64,000 nucleotides of DNA from Lutibacter sp. Lineage in GTDB: Bacteria > Bacteroidota > Bacteroidia > Flavobacteriales > Flavobacteriaceae. The notes under the pieces were generated by a model that had not been told where the DNA came from, made no database searches, and saw only the letters and a list, made by a program, of their open reading frames with translations. Below, in pieces: positions 1 to 7,884 of this stretch. The stretch lies in assembly GCF_021647475.1 (NCBI RefSeq), contig NZ_JAKIUR010000007.1, positions 1 through 64,000 on the forward strand, read 5' to 3'. How positions within the stretch are numbered: the stretch's first letter is position 1; each line of letters starts with the position of its first letter. The translations under genes were made by a program, and so were the position numbers.

Positions 1-67
1 CTGCAGTTTGACCCACATAATGTTTAGAACGTTTTTCACTATACAATATGTACACATAACAATTCAT
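1..67 (-). CDS. GIY-YIG endonuclease, N-terminal fragment (cut by window edge)
   Basis: Read on the minus strand from an ATG at 67, the sequence encodes MNCYVYILYSEKRSKHYVGQ and continues past the window edge. It is identical to the first 22 residues of the complete GIY-YIG gene at 145-393, because bases 1-167 and 327-493 are the same sequence. This is therefore the next unit of a tandem array. Whether the rest of this copy is intact lies outside the window. Confidence 0.75.
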   Translation of the reverse strand, partial: MNCYVYILYSEKRSKHYVGQTA

Positions 68-144
68 AGTTTCTTGTACTGGGTGGTCACGCCTCAAGCG
101 TGACGACCTCCACGTCCCAAACGTGGCGCGATAACCGGGCTACG

Positions 145-393
145 CTACACCCCGAATTGGTTATCTTCTATAAATCTCTTTGCTCCTCTTTTTTTAATTT
201 TATTTTCTAAAATTATAGCTTCATTTCTATTTGAAACTTTGAGTTGCAAAATTATCTTCCAAGGTTTACCTCCTTTTGTTGAAGGTACTAAACCCTGATT
301 GTGTCTTGATAATCTTTTGTTAACATCTGCAGTTTGACCCACATAATGTTTAGAACGTTTTTCACTATACAATATGTACACATAACAATTCAT
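145..393 (-). CDS. GIY-YIG domain endonuclease (UPF0213/YhbQ-like)
   Basis: A small single-domain protein of 83 residues. The N-terminal strand reads YVYILYSEKRSKHYVGQT, giving the GIY-YIG pair as 'YVYIL' and 'YVGQT', followed by a conserved Arg (NKRLSRHN) and a late Glu (NEAIILENKIK). Length matches the stand-alone YhbQ/UPF0213 group, whose cellular role is poorly defined; relatives are DNA nickases or nucleases. An in-frame ATG at 423 would add ten residues, but these come from the palindromic intergenic repeat, and MNCYVYIL is the usual start of the family, so 393 is chosen. The last nine residues (FIEDNQFGV) and the stop lie inside the repeated 167-bp segment. The same coding end recurs upstream at 471-493, so it is a remnant of a further copy. 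Confidence 0.85.
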   Translation of the reverse strand: MNCYVYILYSEKRSKHYVGQTADVNKRLSRHNQGLVPSTKGGKPWKIILQLKVSNRNEAIILENKIKKRGAKRFIEDNQFGV

Positions 394-605
394 AGTTTCT
401 TGTACTGGGTGGTCACGCCTCAAGCGTGACGACCTCCACGTCCCAAACGTGGCGCGATAACCGGGCTACGCTACACCCCGAATTGGTTATCTTATTCATA
501 ATATTATTTCAACAATGAATATTTCAAAATAGATAATATACTCTGAGCGTAGTTTATGCCGTGCTTGACAAGATACTACAACCCTGATAGTTATCCTAAA
601 TATTG

Positions 606-689
606 CGGAGAGACAGGGACTCGAACCCTGGCGACAGTTACCCGTCGACAGATTAGCAATCTGCTCCATTACCACTCTGGCACCTCTCC
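606..689 (-). tRNA. tRNA-Ser(GCT)
   Basis: On the minus strand the acceptor arms GGAGAGG and TCTCTCC pair over seven positions (one G-U). The anticodon arm CAGATTGCTAATCTG presents GCT. A long variable arm (GTCGACGGGTAACTGTCGC region) and a T arm with GGGTTCGAGTCCC follow. The long variable arm is diagnostic for a class II tRNA. CCA is not encoded. Confidence 0.93.
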
Positions 690-723
690 TAAAAATATGT
701 CTATGAACTTATTTTTGCGAGTG

Positions 724-754
724 CAAATGTAAGATTACAATTACACTTAAACAA
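724..754 (-). promoter_or_regulatory. Predicted Bacteroidota-type promoter for tRNA-Ser
   Basis: On the minus strand a -33 TTG (754-752) is followed after 20 nt by TACATTTG (731-724), which matches the Bacteroidota -7 box TAnnTTTG. The predicted start lies about 25-30 nt upstream of the mature tRNA 5' end. The match is by consensus only. Confidence 0.5.
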
Positions 755-791
755 GATTTTTTATTTTTTTTTGTAGATTATTTCTATAATA

Positions 792-2846
792 TTATTCAGG
801 ATATTCAATTCTTAAATGATAAATGTTTTTTAATTTCTTTTTTAATACTTTTTTTATAGTATTTAGTTCCTTAAAAGTAATATCAGCATTCATAAATTGA
901 CCTCCTTCAAGTTGTTTTATTACTATTTTTTCTACCAAATCATCTAAAATTTGTGCTGAAGGTTCTTTTAAACTTCTTGATGCTGCTTCTACCGAATCAC
1001 AAATCATTAGAATAGCTGTTTCTTTTGAAAAAGGAATTGGTCCTGGGTATTGAAAATAAGAAGTATCTACTTCTCCTCCATTTGCTTTTTCTTCCATTTT
1101 ATAAAAATAATATACTAAAGTTGTTCCGTGATGTGTTCTAATAAAATCAATAATTCTATCTGGTAAATGATTTTTTTTGGCTAATTCTATACCTTTAATA
1201 ACATGATTTATAATAATTTTAGCACTATCTTTTGGTGTTAATTCATTATGAGGATTTACATTAGTAGATTGATTTTCAGTAAAATACATTGGATTTAACA
1301 TTTTACCAATGTCGTGATATAAAGCTCCTGTTCTTACCAACATTGAATTTGCATGTACTTCATTGGCCGATGCTTCTGCTAAATTTGCTACTTGTAGTGA
1401 ATGTTGAAAAGTTCCTGGTGCCTTTTCAGCTAATTCCCGTAATAATTTATTGTTGGTGTTAGATAGTTCTTTTAACGATTCATCAGATACTAATCCAAAT
1501 AATTTTTCAAAAATATAAATTAATGGTAGCACAAATAAAGTTGCTCCGCCGTTTAATGCAAAATAAATAAATTTATCCCAAACTATTGATTTAGCATTTC
1601 CTTCTTGGATAATTGAAAATGCCAAATAAGCGATGTAATATACTAATGTAATTTGTAAAACTGAAATAAATAGATTAGCTCTTTTATACAATTCTGAAAT
1701 TGTTAAAATAGTAACAATCCCTGCTATGATTTGAAGAAAAATAAATTCGAAACTGTTAGGTACAATAAAGCCTAATAAAAGCACCGTTAACACATAAGTA
1801 AACAAACCCAACCTTGCATCAAAAAAGGCTTTTAAAACTAACGGCAGCGTTACAATAGGAACAATATAAACATACTTTGCATCATATTTTACTACTAAGG
1901 TGATTAGCAGAACTATTAAAATAACATTGAAAAAGATAAAAGTAACTTTTGTATTATTTTCAAAAATTTCTAAACGATATTTCCTTAAAAAAAGCAATAA
2001 CATTAAAAATGCTAATGCTACTAAAATGGTATATCCAAAAACTATCCAATTATAATTTGATTTACTCCACACTTGAGATTCAAATTCTTGTTTTAATGAA
2101 TTTAATATAGCTAATTTTTGACCTTCAACAATGTCTCCTTTAAGTATAATTCTTTGATTTACAGCAACTAAACCTTTTGTGTAGGAGATTTTACTTAAAT
2201 TTTCAGCTAAATTTTTATCAGTAAGTTGTTTGTTAAAAAAAACATTTGGCTTTAATTCTTCTAATAAAATAGATTGTATTATACTTTCATATTGTGTTAA
2301 AGGCTCTACACCTAATTTGGCAATAATTAAATCATTTATTTTTGATAAATTATATAATTTAGTAGATTCAATATTCTGTATTTTATTTCCTTTTTTTATG
2401 GTTATAACAGGTCTATTCAATTGCGAATCATCTGCTTTATTTATATAGCCAATTTCATAAATAGTATTTATAATTTCATGCGTTTTTTTGATGAGATTTC
2501 TCTTTTTATTTTCAGATATATTAGAATTTAATAACGCTTCACCTACTTTTTGATTTATATTATTTTTAACTTCAACTACCGTTTGCTCATTATAATTATA
2601 AAATTGTTTTGAAGTGGCAATAATTTGCTGTTTATCTTTGGCTATTTCATCTTTTGTTTTTTGAATAGAAAAATTAAATGGTGCATAGTAATTTTCGTAT
2701 TGCCATGGTTTTCCCTTTTGAAATTCGTATTTAAACTGTCCTCCTTTTGGAAAAAGATAAACTACTAAAAATACAGTTATTATATATAAAAATAGTTTAT
2801 AAATTAAAGAGTGGTTGACCAAAAATTTGTTTATAAGTTTTTTCAC
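792..2846 (-). CDS. 7TM-HD family phosphohydrolase (PgpH/YqfF-like)
   Basis: A 684-residue membrane protein. It has an N-terminal membrane segment (about 15-33), a roughly 230-residue extracytoplasmic region of the 7TMR-HDED type, a block of hydrophobic helices (about 265-450) and a cytoplasmic HD phosphohydrolase domain. The metal-binding HD pair is His511-Asp512 in ALYHDIGKMLNP, with later His residues in INHVIKG and RTHHGTT and Asp in ICDSVEAA. Relatives in Firmicutes (PgpH) hydrolyse cyclic di-AMP to pApA, and the same activity is the best guess here; it is not proven for Bacteroidota members. It is monocistronic, followed by a long stretch leading to the tRNA. Confidence 0.88.
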   Translation of the reverse strand: MKKLINKFLVNHSLIYKLFLYIITVFLVVYLFPKGGQFKYEFQKGKPWQYENYYAPFNFSIQKTKDEIAKDKQQIIATSKQFYNYNEQTVVEVKNNINQKVGEALLNSNISENKKRNLIKKTHEIINTIYEIGYINKADDSQLNRPVITIKKGNKIQNIESTKLYNLSKINDLIIAKLGVEPLTQYESIIQSILLEELKPNVFFNKQLTDKNLAENLSKISYTKGLVAVNQRIILKGDIVEGQKLAILNSLKQEFESQVWSKSNYNWIVFGYTILVALAFLMLLLFLRKYRLEIFENNTKVTFIFFNVILIVLLITLVVKYDAKYVYIVPIVTLPLVLKAFFDARLGLFTYVLTVLLLGFIVPNSFEFIFLQIIAGIVTILTISELYKRANLFISVLQITLVYYIAYLAFSIIQEGNAKSIVWDKFIYFALNGGATLFVLPLIYIFEKLFGLVSDESLKELSNTNNKLLRELAEKAPGTFQHSLQVANLAEASANEVHANSMLVRTGALYHDIGKMLNPMYFTENQSTNVNPHNELTPKDSAKIIINHVIKGIELAKKNHLPDRIIDFIRTHHGTTLVYYFYKMEEKANGGEVDTSYFQYPGPIPFSKETAILMICDSVEAASRSLKEPSAQILDDLVEKIVIKQLEGGQFMNADITFKELNTIKKVLKKKLKNIYHLRIEYPE

Positions 2847-2891
2847 GTAGTATTTATTGTATATCCGTAATTAGTAATAATAAAGAACAAT

Positions 2892-2977
2892 GTCATGCTG
2901 AACTCGTTTCAGCATCTCATTTCCATTTGATAACCCGTGTTTTACTGAATACGACCCTGAAACAAGTTCAGGGTGAC
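2892..2977. repeat. Dispersed palindromic repeat (GTCAT-CTGAA type), complete copy
   Basis: The element begins GTCATGCTGAACTCGTTTCAG and ends CTGAAACAAGTTCAGGGTGAC. These two ends are imperfect inverted repeats of each other, and each is itself a hairpin (CTGAA...TTCAG). It fills the gap between the 7TM-HD gene and the FAD oxidoreductase gene. Related segments are at 13236-13263 and about 53012-53122. Confidence 0.7.
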
Positions 2978-3045
2978 GGACGTTCTGTAAAATTACGGAC
3001 AATCAGATAGTATTTTTTATCGATTCAAAAATACTAATAAATCTA

Positions 3046-4446
3046 TTATAAACATTTTAAGTTAGTTTTATTTTTTGGAAGTTCATCTTCAAGCCGATTT
3101 GGAAGGTGTTTTAAAATCCAATCATTATAGGATTTATAGCCTAAATTTTGCTGAATTTTTGTGGTTTTATTTAAAATTTCCTTAATTATATCTTCTGGTG
3201 GAATTTCTTTATTTGTAATTTCGTTTAACATTCCACTAAGTTGTTTCCTAACTTTACTTTCTATTTCATTATTATAAAAAGTTACCCATTTATCTAAAGC
3301 GTCTTTGGTTAAATCTTTATTTAAAATTAATGAGGTCATTTCTTTACCATGCCGTTTAGATTCCTGAATATTTCCTTTGCCAGTTACTGCATTTCCAATG
3401 GCAAAAACATTATCAAAACCTTCAATATGATAATCTGATTTACTACGCATTTTTAAACTTCCGTTTTCATACAGCAAACCATCTATTTGTTCTGGAACGC
3501 TACCAATGGATGAAATTAACGTTTCAGTTTTTAATTCAAAAGTACTATTTTGAATAGGTGTTATTTTGCCATCTATTGTAGCTACTTTTTGAAAAATTAC
3601 ACCAATTAATTTGCCATTTTTTTCATTAAAACTTAAAGGAATACTTTGCGGAATAAAATCAAATAAATATTTTTCTTGATACTTTACCAATAATTTACGC
3701 GAAACTTCATGAGCTTTTTCAATGTTTTCAATAGTATCATCTTTAGGAGCTTTTAAAGGCATTTCTTTTGCTGTTCTTCTATAAACTAATCGTGCTTTTT
3801 TTATATCTAAATCTTCTAAGGTAACGTTATATTTATCTAAAGTTTTTTGTAATCCCTCTTTTTCTAAAGTAAATAAATCAATTTTAATTTTCTTTTTTAA
3901 AAACAATTGTTTTTTTACTAATTCTATCATTACAATTTTTATAACATCTAAAGATGCCAACCCGCCACCAACTACAACTGCATTATTTTTAATAAAATAG
4001 TTTTTCCCAGTGTATTTACAATCGTGTTTATGATTAAACCAGTTTATAAAAGCATTTTGATAAATAAGTTCTTTATCTCTAAACTTTTCAATTCCTTTTA
4101 CAGGAAATGCTCTATCTTTCCATGCACCGTTTGCTAAAATAATAGCTGAAAAGCCCCAATTATTAATTAAATCTAAAAAATCAATATCACGTCCTATTTT
4201 AGTGTTCGGAACAAAATGAACATTTTCTTGATCTAGTTTTTTATTAATTTCTTTTATCTGTCTATTTCTCAAATTAATATGCCAACTAGGTAATCCATCT
4301 TCTATTTTACCATAAGGTAGATTATTCATATCAAAAACCACAACTTTAATACCACTTTGGGCAAGAATATTCGCGGCTTCTGAACCAGAAATTGATCCTC
4401 CAATAATAGCTACATAATGATTTTTATAAATTGACTTTGATGGCAT
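3046..4446 (-). CDS. FAD-dependent pyridine nucleotide oxidoreductase (GltD / adrenodoxin-reductase-like)
   Basis: A 466-residue flavoprotein. The N-terminal FAD-binding Rossmann motif reads IIGGSISGSEAANIL (about residues 14-28), followed by the acidic end of the second strand (VVVFDMN). A second nucleotide-binding motif, VVVGGGLASLDVIKI, lies near residue 158. A C-terminal ATG-like element (FDNVFAIGNAVTGKGN) resembles the FAD-binding GD motif. The layout matches ferredoxin-NADP reductase/GltD-type enzymes. No iron-sulfur domain is attached, so its electron partner is unknown. It is divergent from the thiolase gene across about 150 bp. Confidence 0.75.
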   Translation of the reverse strand: MPSKSIYKNHYVAIIGGSISGSEAANILAQSGIKVVVFDMNNLPYGKIEDGLPSWHINLRNRQIKEINKKLDQENVHFVPNTKIGRDIDFLDLINNWGFSAIILANGAWKDRAFPVKGIEKFRDKELIYQNAFINWFNHKHDCKYTGKNYFIKNNAVVVGGGLASLDVIKIVMIELVKKQLFLKKKIKIDLFTLEKEGLQKTLDKYNVTLEDLDIKKARLVYRRTAKEMPLKAPKDDTIENIEKAHEVSRKLLVKYQEKYLFDFIPQSIPLSFNEKNGKLIGVIFQKVATIDGKITPIQNSTFELKTETLISSIGSVPEQIDGLLYENGSLKMRSKSDYHIEGFDNVFAIGNAVTGKGNIQESKRHGKEMTSLILNKDLTKDALDKWVTFYNNEIESKVRKQLSGMLNEITNKEIPPEDIIKEILNKTTKIQQNLGYKSYNDWILKHLPNRLEDELPKNKTNLKCL

Positions 4447-4597
4447 AACTCATATATTTTAAAGTTCAGCCAAATTAATGAATCTAAAAATTTATATTGT
4501 AATCTTTATTACATATAAAGAATATGGCTTTCAAAATTTAATAGATTGCTCAATTTTAGTTAAATTCGCAAATAGAATATTTAATAAAAAAAATAAA

Positions 4598-5773
4598 ATG
4601 AAGGAAGTTGTAATTGTATCTGTCGCCAGAACACCAATTGGAAGTTTTTTGGGTAGTTTAGCAAGTATTCCTGCTCCAAAATTAGGAGCAATTGCTATAA
4701 AAGGTGCTTTAAATAAAATAGATTTAAACCCAAATTTGGTTGATGAAGTATTTATGGGTAATGTAGTTTCGGCTGGTTTAGGCCAGGCTCCTGCTCGTCA
4801 AGCTGCACTATTTGCAGGAATTCCAAACACCGTTCCTTGTACTCAAATAAATAAAGTTTGTGCTTCTGGTATGAAAGCTATTATGATTGCTACACAAGCT
4901 ATTAAATGTGGCGATGCTGAAATAGTAGTTGCTGGCGGAATGGAAAATATGAGTAGTATTCCTCACTATTTAAAAGGAAGAAAAGGTGTAAAATTAGGGG
5001 ATATAAAAGTGGCAGATGGCATGTTAGTGGATGGACTTGTAAATGTTTACGACCAAAAACATATGGGAACTTGTGGTGATTTATGTGCAACTAAATATCA
5101 TTTTACTAGAGAAGATCAAGATAATTTTGCAATAAATTCTTATAAAAAATCTGCGGATGCATGGAAAAAAGGAAAATTTAATGATGAAGTTGTTCCTGTA
5201 GAAATTCCTCAAAGAAAAGGTGATCCAATTATTTTTTCAGAAGATGAAGAATTTAAAAATGTAAATTTCGATAAAATTCCAAATCTACGTCCTGTTTTTA
5301 ATAAAGATGGTAGCGTAACCGCAGCTAATGCTTCTACTTTAAACGATGGAGCAGCAGCACTTGTGTTAATGAGTAAAGAAAAAGCAGTAGAGATGAATTT
5401 AAAACCAATAGCAAAAATTATTGGTTACGCAGATGCAGCACATGAACCAGAATGGTTTACAACTGCTCCAGCAAAAGCACTTCCAAAAGCATTAACAAAA
5501 GCAAATATTAATATTAATGATGTTGATTATTTTGAATTTAATGAAGCCTTTGCCGTTGTTGGATTGGTTAATACTAAAATATTAGGTATTAATCCAGATA
5601 AAGTAAATGTTAATGGTGGTGCGGTTTCATTAGGGCATCCTTTAGGAATGTCAGGAGCAAGAATAATTATAGCCTTATCTTCCATTTTAAAACAAAATAA
5701 CGCAAAATATGGTGCTGCAGCAATTTGTAACGGTGGTGGTGGTGCAGGTGCAATGGTAATTGAACGTTTATAA
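4598..5773 (+). CDS. Acetyl-CoA C-acetyltransferase (thiolase)
   Basis: A type II thiolase of 391 residues, which either condenses two acetyl-CoA or cleaves 3-ketoacyl-CoA. The nucleophile is Cys88 in NKVCASGMKA. The catalytic His sits in GHPLGMSGAR and the second Cys in ICNGGGGAGAM, with NEAFA between them. An upstream in-frame ATG at 4478 would add 40 AT-rich, non-thiolase residues; MKEVVIVSVARTPIG is the family start, so 4598 is used. With no partner beta-oxidation genes adjacent, direction cannot be decided. The NlpC/P60 gene follows after 3 bp, so the two are probably co-transcribed. Confidence 0.92.
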   Translation: MKEVVIVSVARTPIGSFLGSLASIPAPKLGAIAIKGALNKIDLNPNLVDEVFMGNVVSAGLGQAPARQAALFAGIPNTVPCTQINKVCASGMKAIMIATQAIKCGDAEIVVAGGMENMSSIPHYLKGRKGVKLGDIKVADGMLVDGLVNVYDQKHMGTCGDLCATKYHFTREDQDNFAINSYKKSADAWKKGKFNDEVVPVEIPQRKGDPIIFSEDEEFKNVNFDKIPNLRPVFNKDGSVTAANASTLNDGAAALVLMSKEKAVEMNLKPIAKIIGYADAAHEPEWFTTAPAKALPKALTKANININDVDYFEFNEAFAVVGLVNTKILGINPDKVNVNGGAVSLGHPLGMSGARIIIALSSILKQNNAKYGAAAICNGGGGAGAMVIERL

Positions 5774-5776
5774 AAT

Positions 5777-6547
5777 ATGCATTACGGAATTTGTAATTTA
5801 AGTATTGTTCCTATTAGAATTGAACCAAATGATTGCAGTGAAATGGTTTCGCAGTTATTATTTGGTGAACATTTTAAAGTATTGGAAATACGAAAAAATT
5901 GGAGTAAAATTCGATTAGCCTTTGATAAATACGAAGGCTGGATAGATAATAAACAATATGAAGAAATTACAGAGGATACCTATAAAAATTTAAATGAAAC
6001 CAAGTCAAAACTAGTTGGAGAGCTAATAGATTTTGCAACAAATAGCACTAATAATTACAGAACCATAGTTATTGGTTCAAGTTTACCATTTTATAGTAAT
6101 CAACAATTAAAAATAAACAGCACCAATTTTTTATATGAAGGTGAAGTAATTTCAGGTAAAAAACAAAAAAAACTACTAATTGAAACTGCTTACAAATACT
6201 TAAATACCCCATACTTATGGGGAGGAAAAACTCCTTTTGGTATAGATTGTTCTGGTTTTACCCAAATGGTTTATAAATTATGTGGCTATAAATTAATGAG
6301 AGATGCTGCTGAACAAGCCAGCCAAGGAAACGTTTTGAGTTTTATAGAAGAAAGCGAACCTGGTGATTTGGCATTTTTTGATAATGTTGAAGGTATAATT
6401 ACTCATGTTGGTATTATTATGAAAGATAATTATATTATTCACGCCTATGGAAAAGTAAGGGTAGATAGAATTGACCATAGTGGTATTTTTAATTTAGATA
6501 CCCACACACACACTCATAAACTCCGAGTTATTAAAAAAATTATATAA
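5777..6547 (+). CDS. NlpC/P60 family cell-wall peptidase with SH3-like N-terminus
   Basis: A 256-residue protein. The N-terminal part (about 1-80) resembles a bacterial SH3 domain (ICNLSIVPIRIEPNDCSEMVSQLLFGEHFKVLE). The C-terminal C40 peptidase domain carries the Cys nucleophile in GIDCSGFTQMVYK, the His in ITHVGIIM and a polar third residue in NYIIHAYG. Relatives cut gamma-D-Glu-meso-DAP bonds of peptidoglycan stem peptides. No clear signal peptide is seen, so it may be cytoplasmic and act in muropeptide recycling, or be exported by another route. It ends just before a bidirectional terminator. Confidence 0.87.
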   Translation: MHYGICNLSIVPIRIEPNDCSEMVSQLLFGEHFKVLEIRKNWSKIRLAFDKYEGWIDNKQYEEITEDTYKNLNETKSKLVGELIDFATNSTNNYRTIVIGSSLPFYSNQQLKINSTNFLYEGEVISGKKQKKLLIETAYKYLNTPYLWGGKTPFGIDCSGFTQMVYKLCGYKLMRDAAEQASQGNVLSFIEESEPGDLAFFDNVEGIITHVGIIMKDNYIIHAYGKVRVDRIDHSGIFNLDTHTHTHKLRVIKKII

Positions 6548-6575
6548 AAAAAGCTCACAAATGTGAGCTTTTTTT
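6546..6575. terminator. Bidirectional intrinsic terminator
   Basis: A hairpin with arms AAGCTCAC and GTGAGCTT, an AAAT loop, and an A-run before and T-run after. It sits between the convergent NlpC/P60 and TPR genes and can end transcripts from both sides. Confidence 0.9.
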
Positions 6576-6590
6576 TATTGTAATAAACAC

Positions 6591-7874
6591 TTATTGTTGT
6601 TTTAACTTATCATAAACAGCTTGCAATTCTTTAGTTTTTTCAGTCATCTCCAAATTTTCATATAATCCCATTAAAGTTTGAACCGTGCTTATATTAGTCT
6701 TATTATATTCATAAGCTTTTTCATAAAAAGGTAATGCTTCTTTATAAACAGCTAATTGTTTTGCTTGTAATTTATCATATTTATCAAAATCTGATAAGCT
6801 TTTATTCATTTCTTCAATTATTGGTTTTGTTTTATCAATAATAGCAGCTCCAACATTATTATAAGCATCTGCATAATCTGGTTTTAATTCAATTGCTTTT
6901 TTGAAATTTACAATAGCTTCATCCGTTTTACCTTGATTCATATTCATTACACCAACATTATAATATAAAGTAGGTTCAGTTGGATTCATTTGAATTGCTT
7001 CTTCCAATTTTTCTTTAAATTTAGCTTCATCACCTTTAGCATAATAAATATTAGCTTCATCAATTAATAAAGAATAACTTTTCGGAAACTCTTTTCTTCC
7101 TTCCGTTATAATTTCTAAAGCTTTATCATCCATTTTTTTAGCTGCATAATTTTGAGCTAAATATTTAAATACAGCTTCTCTTCTAGATTCTTTTTGAACA
7201 GTTTTAGGGTTTTCAGCAAGACCTAATTTTACTTGTAAATCTCTCGATTTTTTATCGTTATAAGAAACTACTTTACCATTTTCTTTGTTAGTAGCTGTAT
7301 AAACAGTTGCTATTCCAGTATAGTTTAAGTCTAATAATTTTTTATATGATTTTATAGAATTATCATAATCTTTAGCAAAAAAGTAAACCAAAGCAGCGTT
7401 ATCTAAATAAGAAGTATCTCTTGGACTTAAGGCATAAACTGTATTAAATTCTTTAGCTGCTTTATCATAGTCTTCTAATTTTTTTGTACTTAATGCAGTA
7501 CTGTAATCTGTAGATGCATTTGTTGCTAATTTAGTAATTAAATCATTTATAATTTTAGCTACTTCATTTGAGTATTTAGCTTTATGAGTTTCTTTTTCAT
7601 AATTAATTAATTGATTAAAAGCTGCACCTACTTTTTCTAAATCTGCTGAATTTGCACCATTTTGATATAATGCTTTTCCTTTTAAATAATAAAATTTAGC
7701 TTTTGTTTTTTGATCTGCATTAGCAATCATTCCTTCTGCTTTATTTATAGCAGCCATTGCGGATGTAAAATTATTTGCTTTAATTGCTTTTTCGGCAGTT
7801 TTAAGTTCACTTTTTTGTCCGAATACTGTCATACTTACAAGTAAAACTGACAGAACTAATAGTTGTTTTCTCAT
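6591..7874 (-). CDS. Exported tetratricopeptide-repeat protein
   Basis: A 427-residue protein with a signal peptide (MRKQLLVLSVLLVSMTVFGQ). Several TPR motifs follow, clearest in the middle and C-terminal half: EPTLYYNVGVMNMNQGKTDEAIVNFKKAIELKPDYADAYNNVG. An earlier in-frame ATG at 7934 overlaps the end of gyrA, so the start is set at 7874, ten bases downstream of the gyrA stop. TPR proteins are protein-binding scaffolds; no specific partner can be named. Tight spacing behind gyrA suggests co-transcription. Confidence 0.87.
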   Translation of the reverse strand: MRKQLLVLSVLLVSMTVFGQKSELKTAEKAIKANNFTSAMAAINKAEGMIANADQKTKAKFYYLKGKALYQNGANSADLEKVGAAFNQLINYEKETHKAKYSNEVAKIINDLITKLATNASTDYSTALSTKKLEDYDKAAKEFNTVYALSPRDTSYLDNAALVYFFAKDYDNSIKSYKKLLDLNYTGIATVYTATNKENGKVVSYNDKKSRDLQVKLGLAENPKTVQKESRREAVFKYLAQNYAAKKMDDKALEIITEGRKEFPKSYSLLIDEANIYYAKGDEAKFKEKLEEAIQMNPTEPTLYYNVGVMNMNQGKTDEAIVNFKKAIELKPDYADAYNNVGAAIIDKTKPIIEEMNKSLSDFDKYDKLQAKQLAVYKEALPFYEKAYEYNKTNISTVQTLMGLYENLEMTEKTKELQAVYDKLKQQ

Positions 7875-7884
7875 TTTATTTGGT

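Larger units (their letters stand above)
1..493. repeat. Tandem GIY-YIG repeat array, 326-bp period
   Basis: Bases 1-167 are identical to 327-493, an offset of 326. The repeated block contains, on the minus strand, the last codons of one GIY-YIG gene, an intergenic segment and the first 22 codons of the next gene. The intergenic part holds stacked hairpins: CACGC-CTCAA-GCGTG, CCACG-TCCCAAA-CGTGG, and GATAACC...GGTTATC spanning 130-165. Only the gene body at 168-326 is unique within the window. The array thus includes one full gene, one cut by the window edge and a 3' remnant at 471-493. Confidence 0.9.

Noticed and set aside
4478..4597. 40-residue N-terminal extension of the thiolase from an upstream ATG
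   Set aside because: The extension is AT-rich, unlike any thiolase N-terminus, while MKEVVIVSVARTPIG at 4598 is the standard start.
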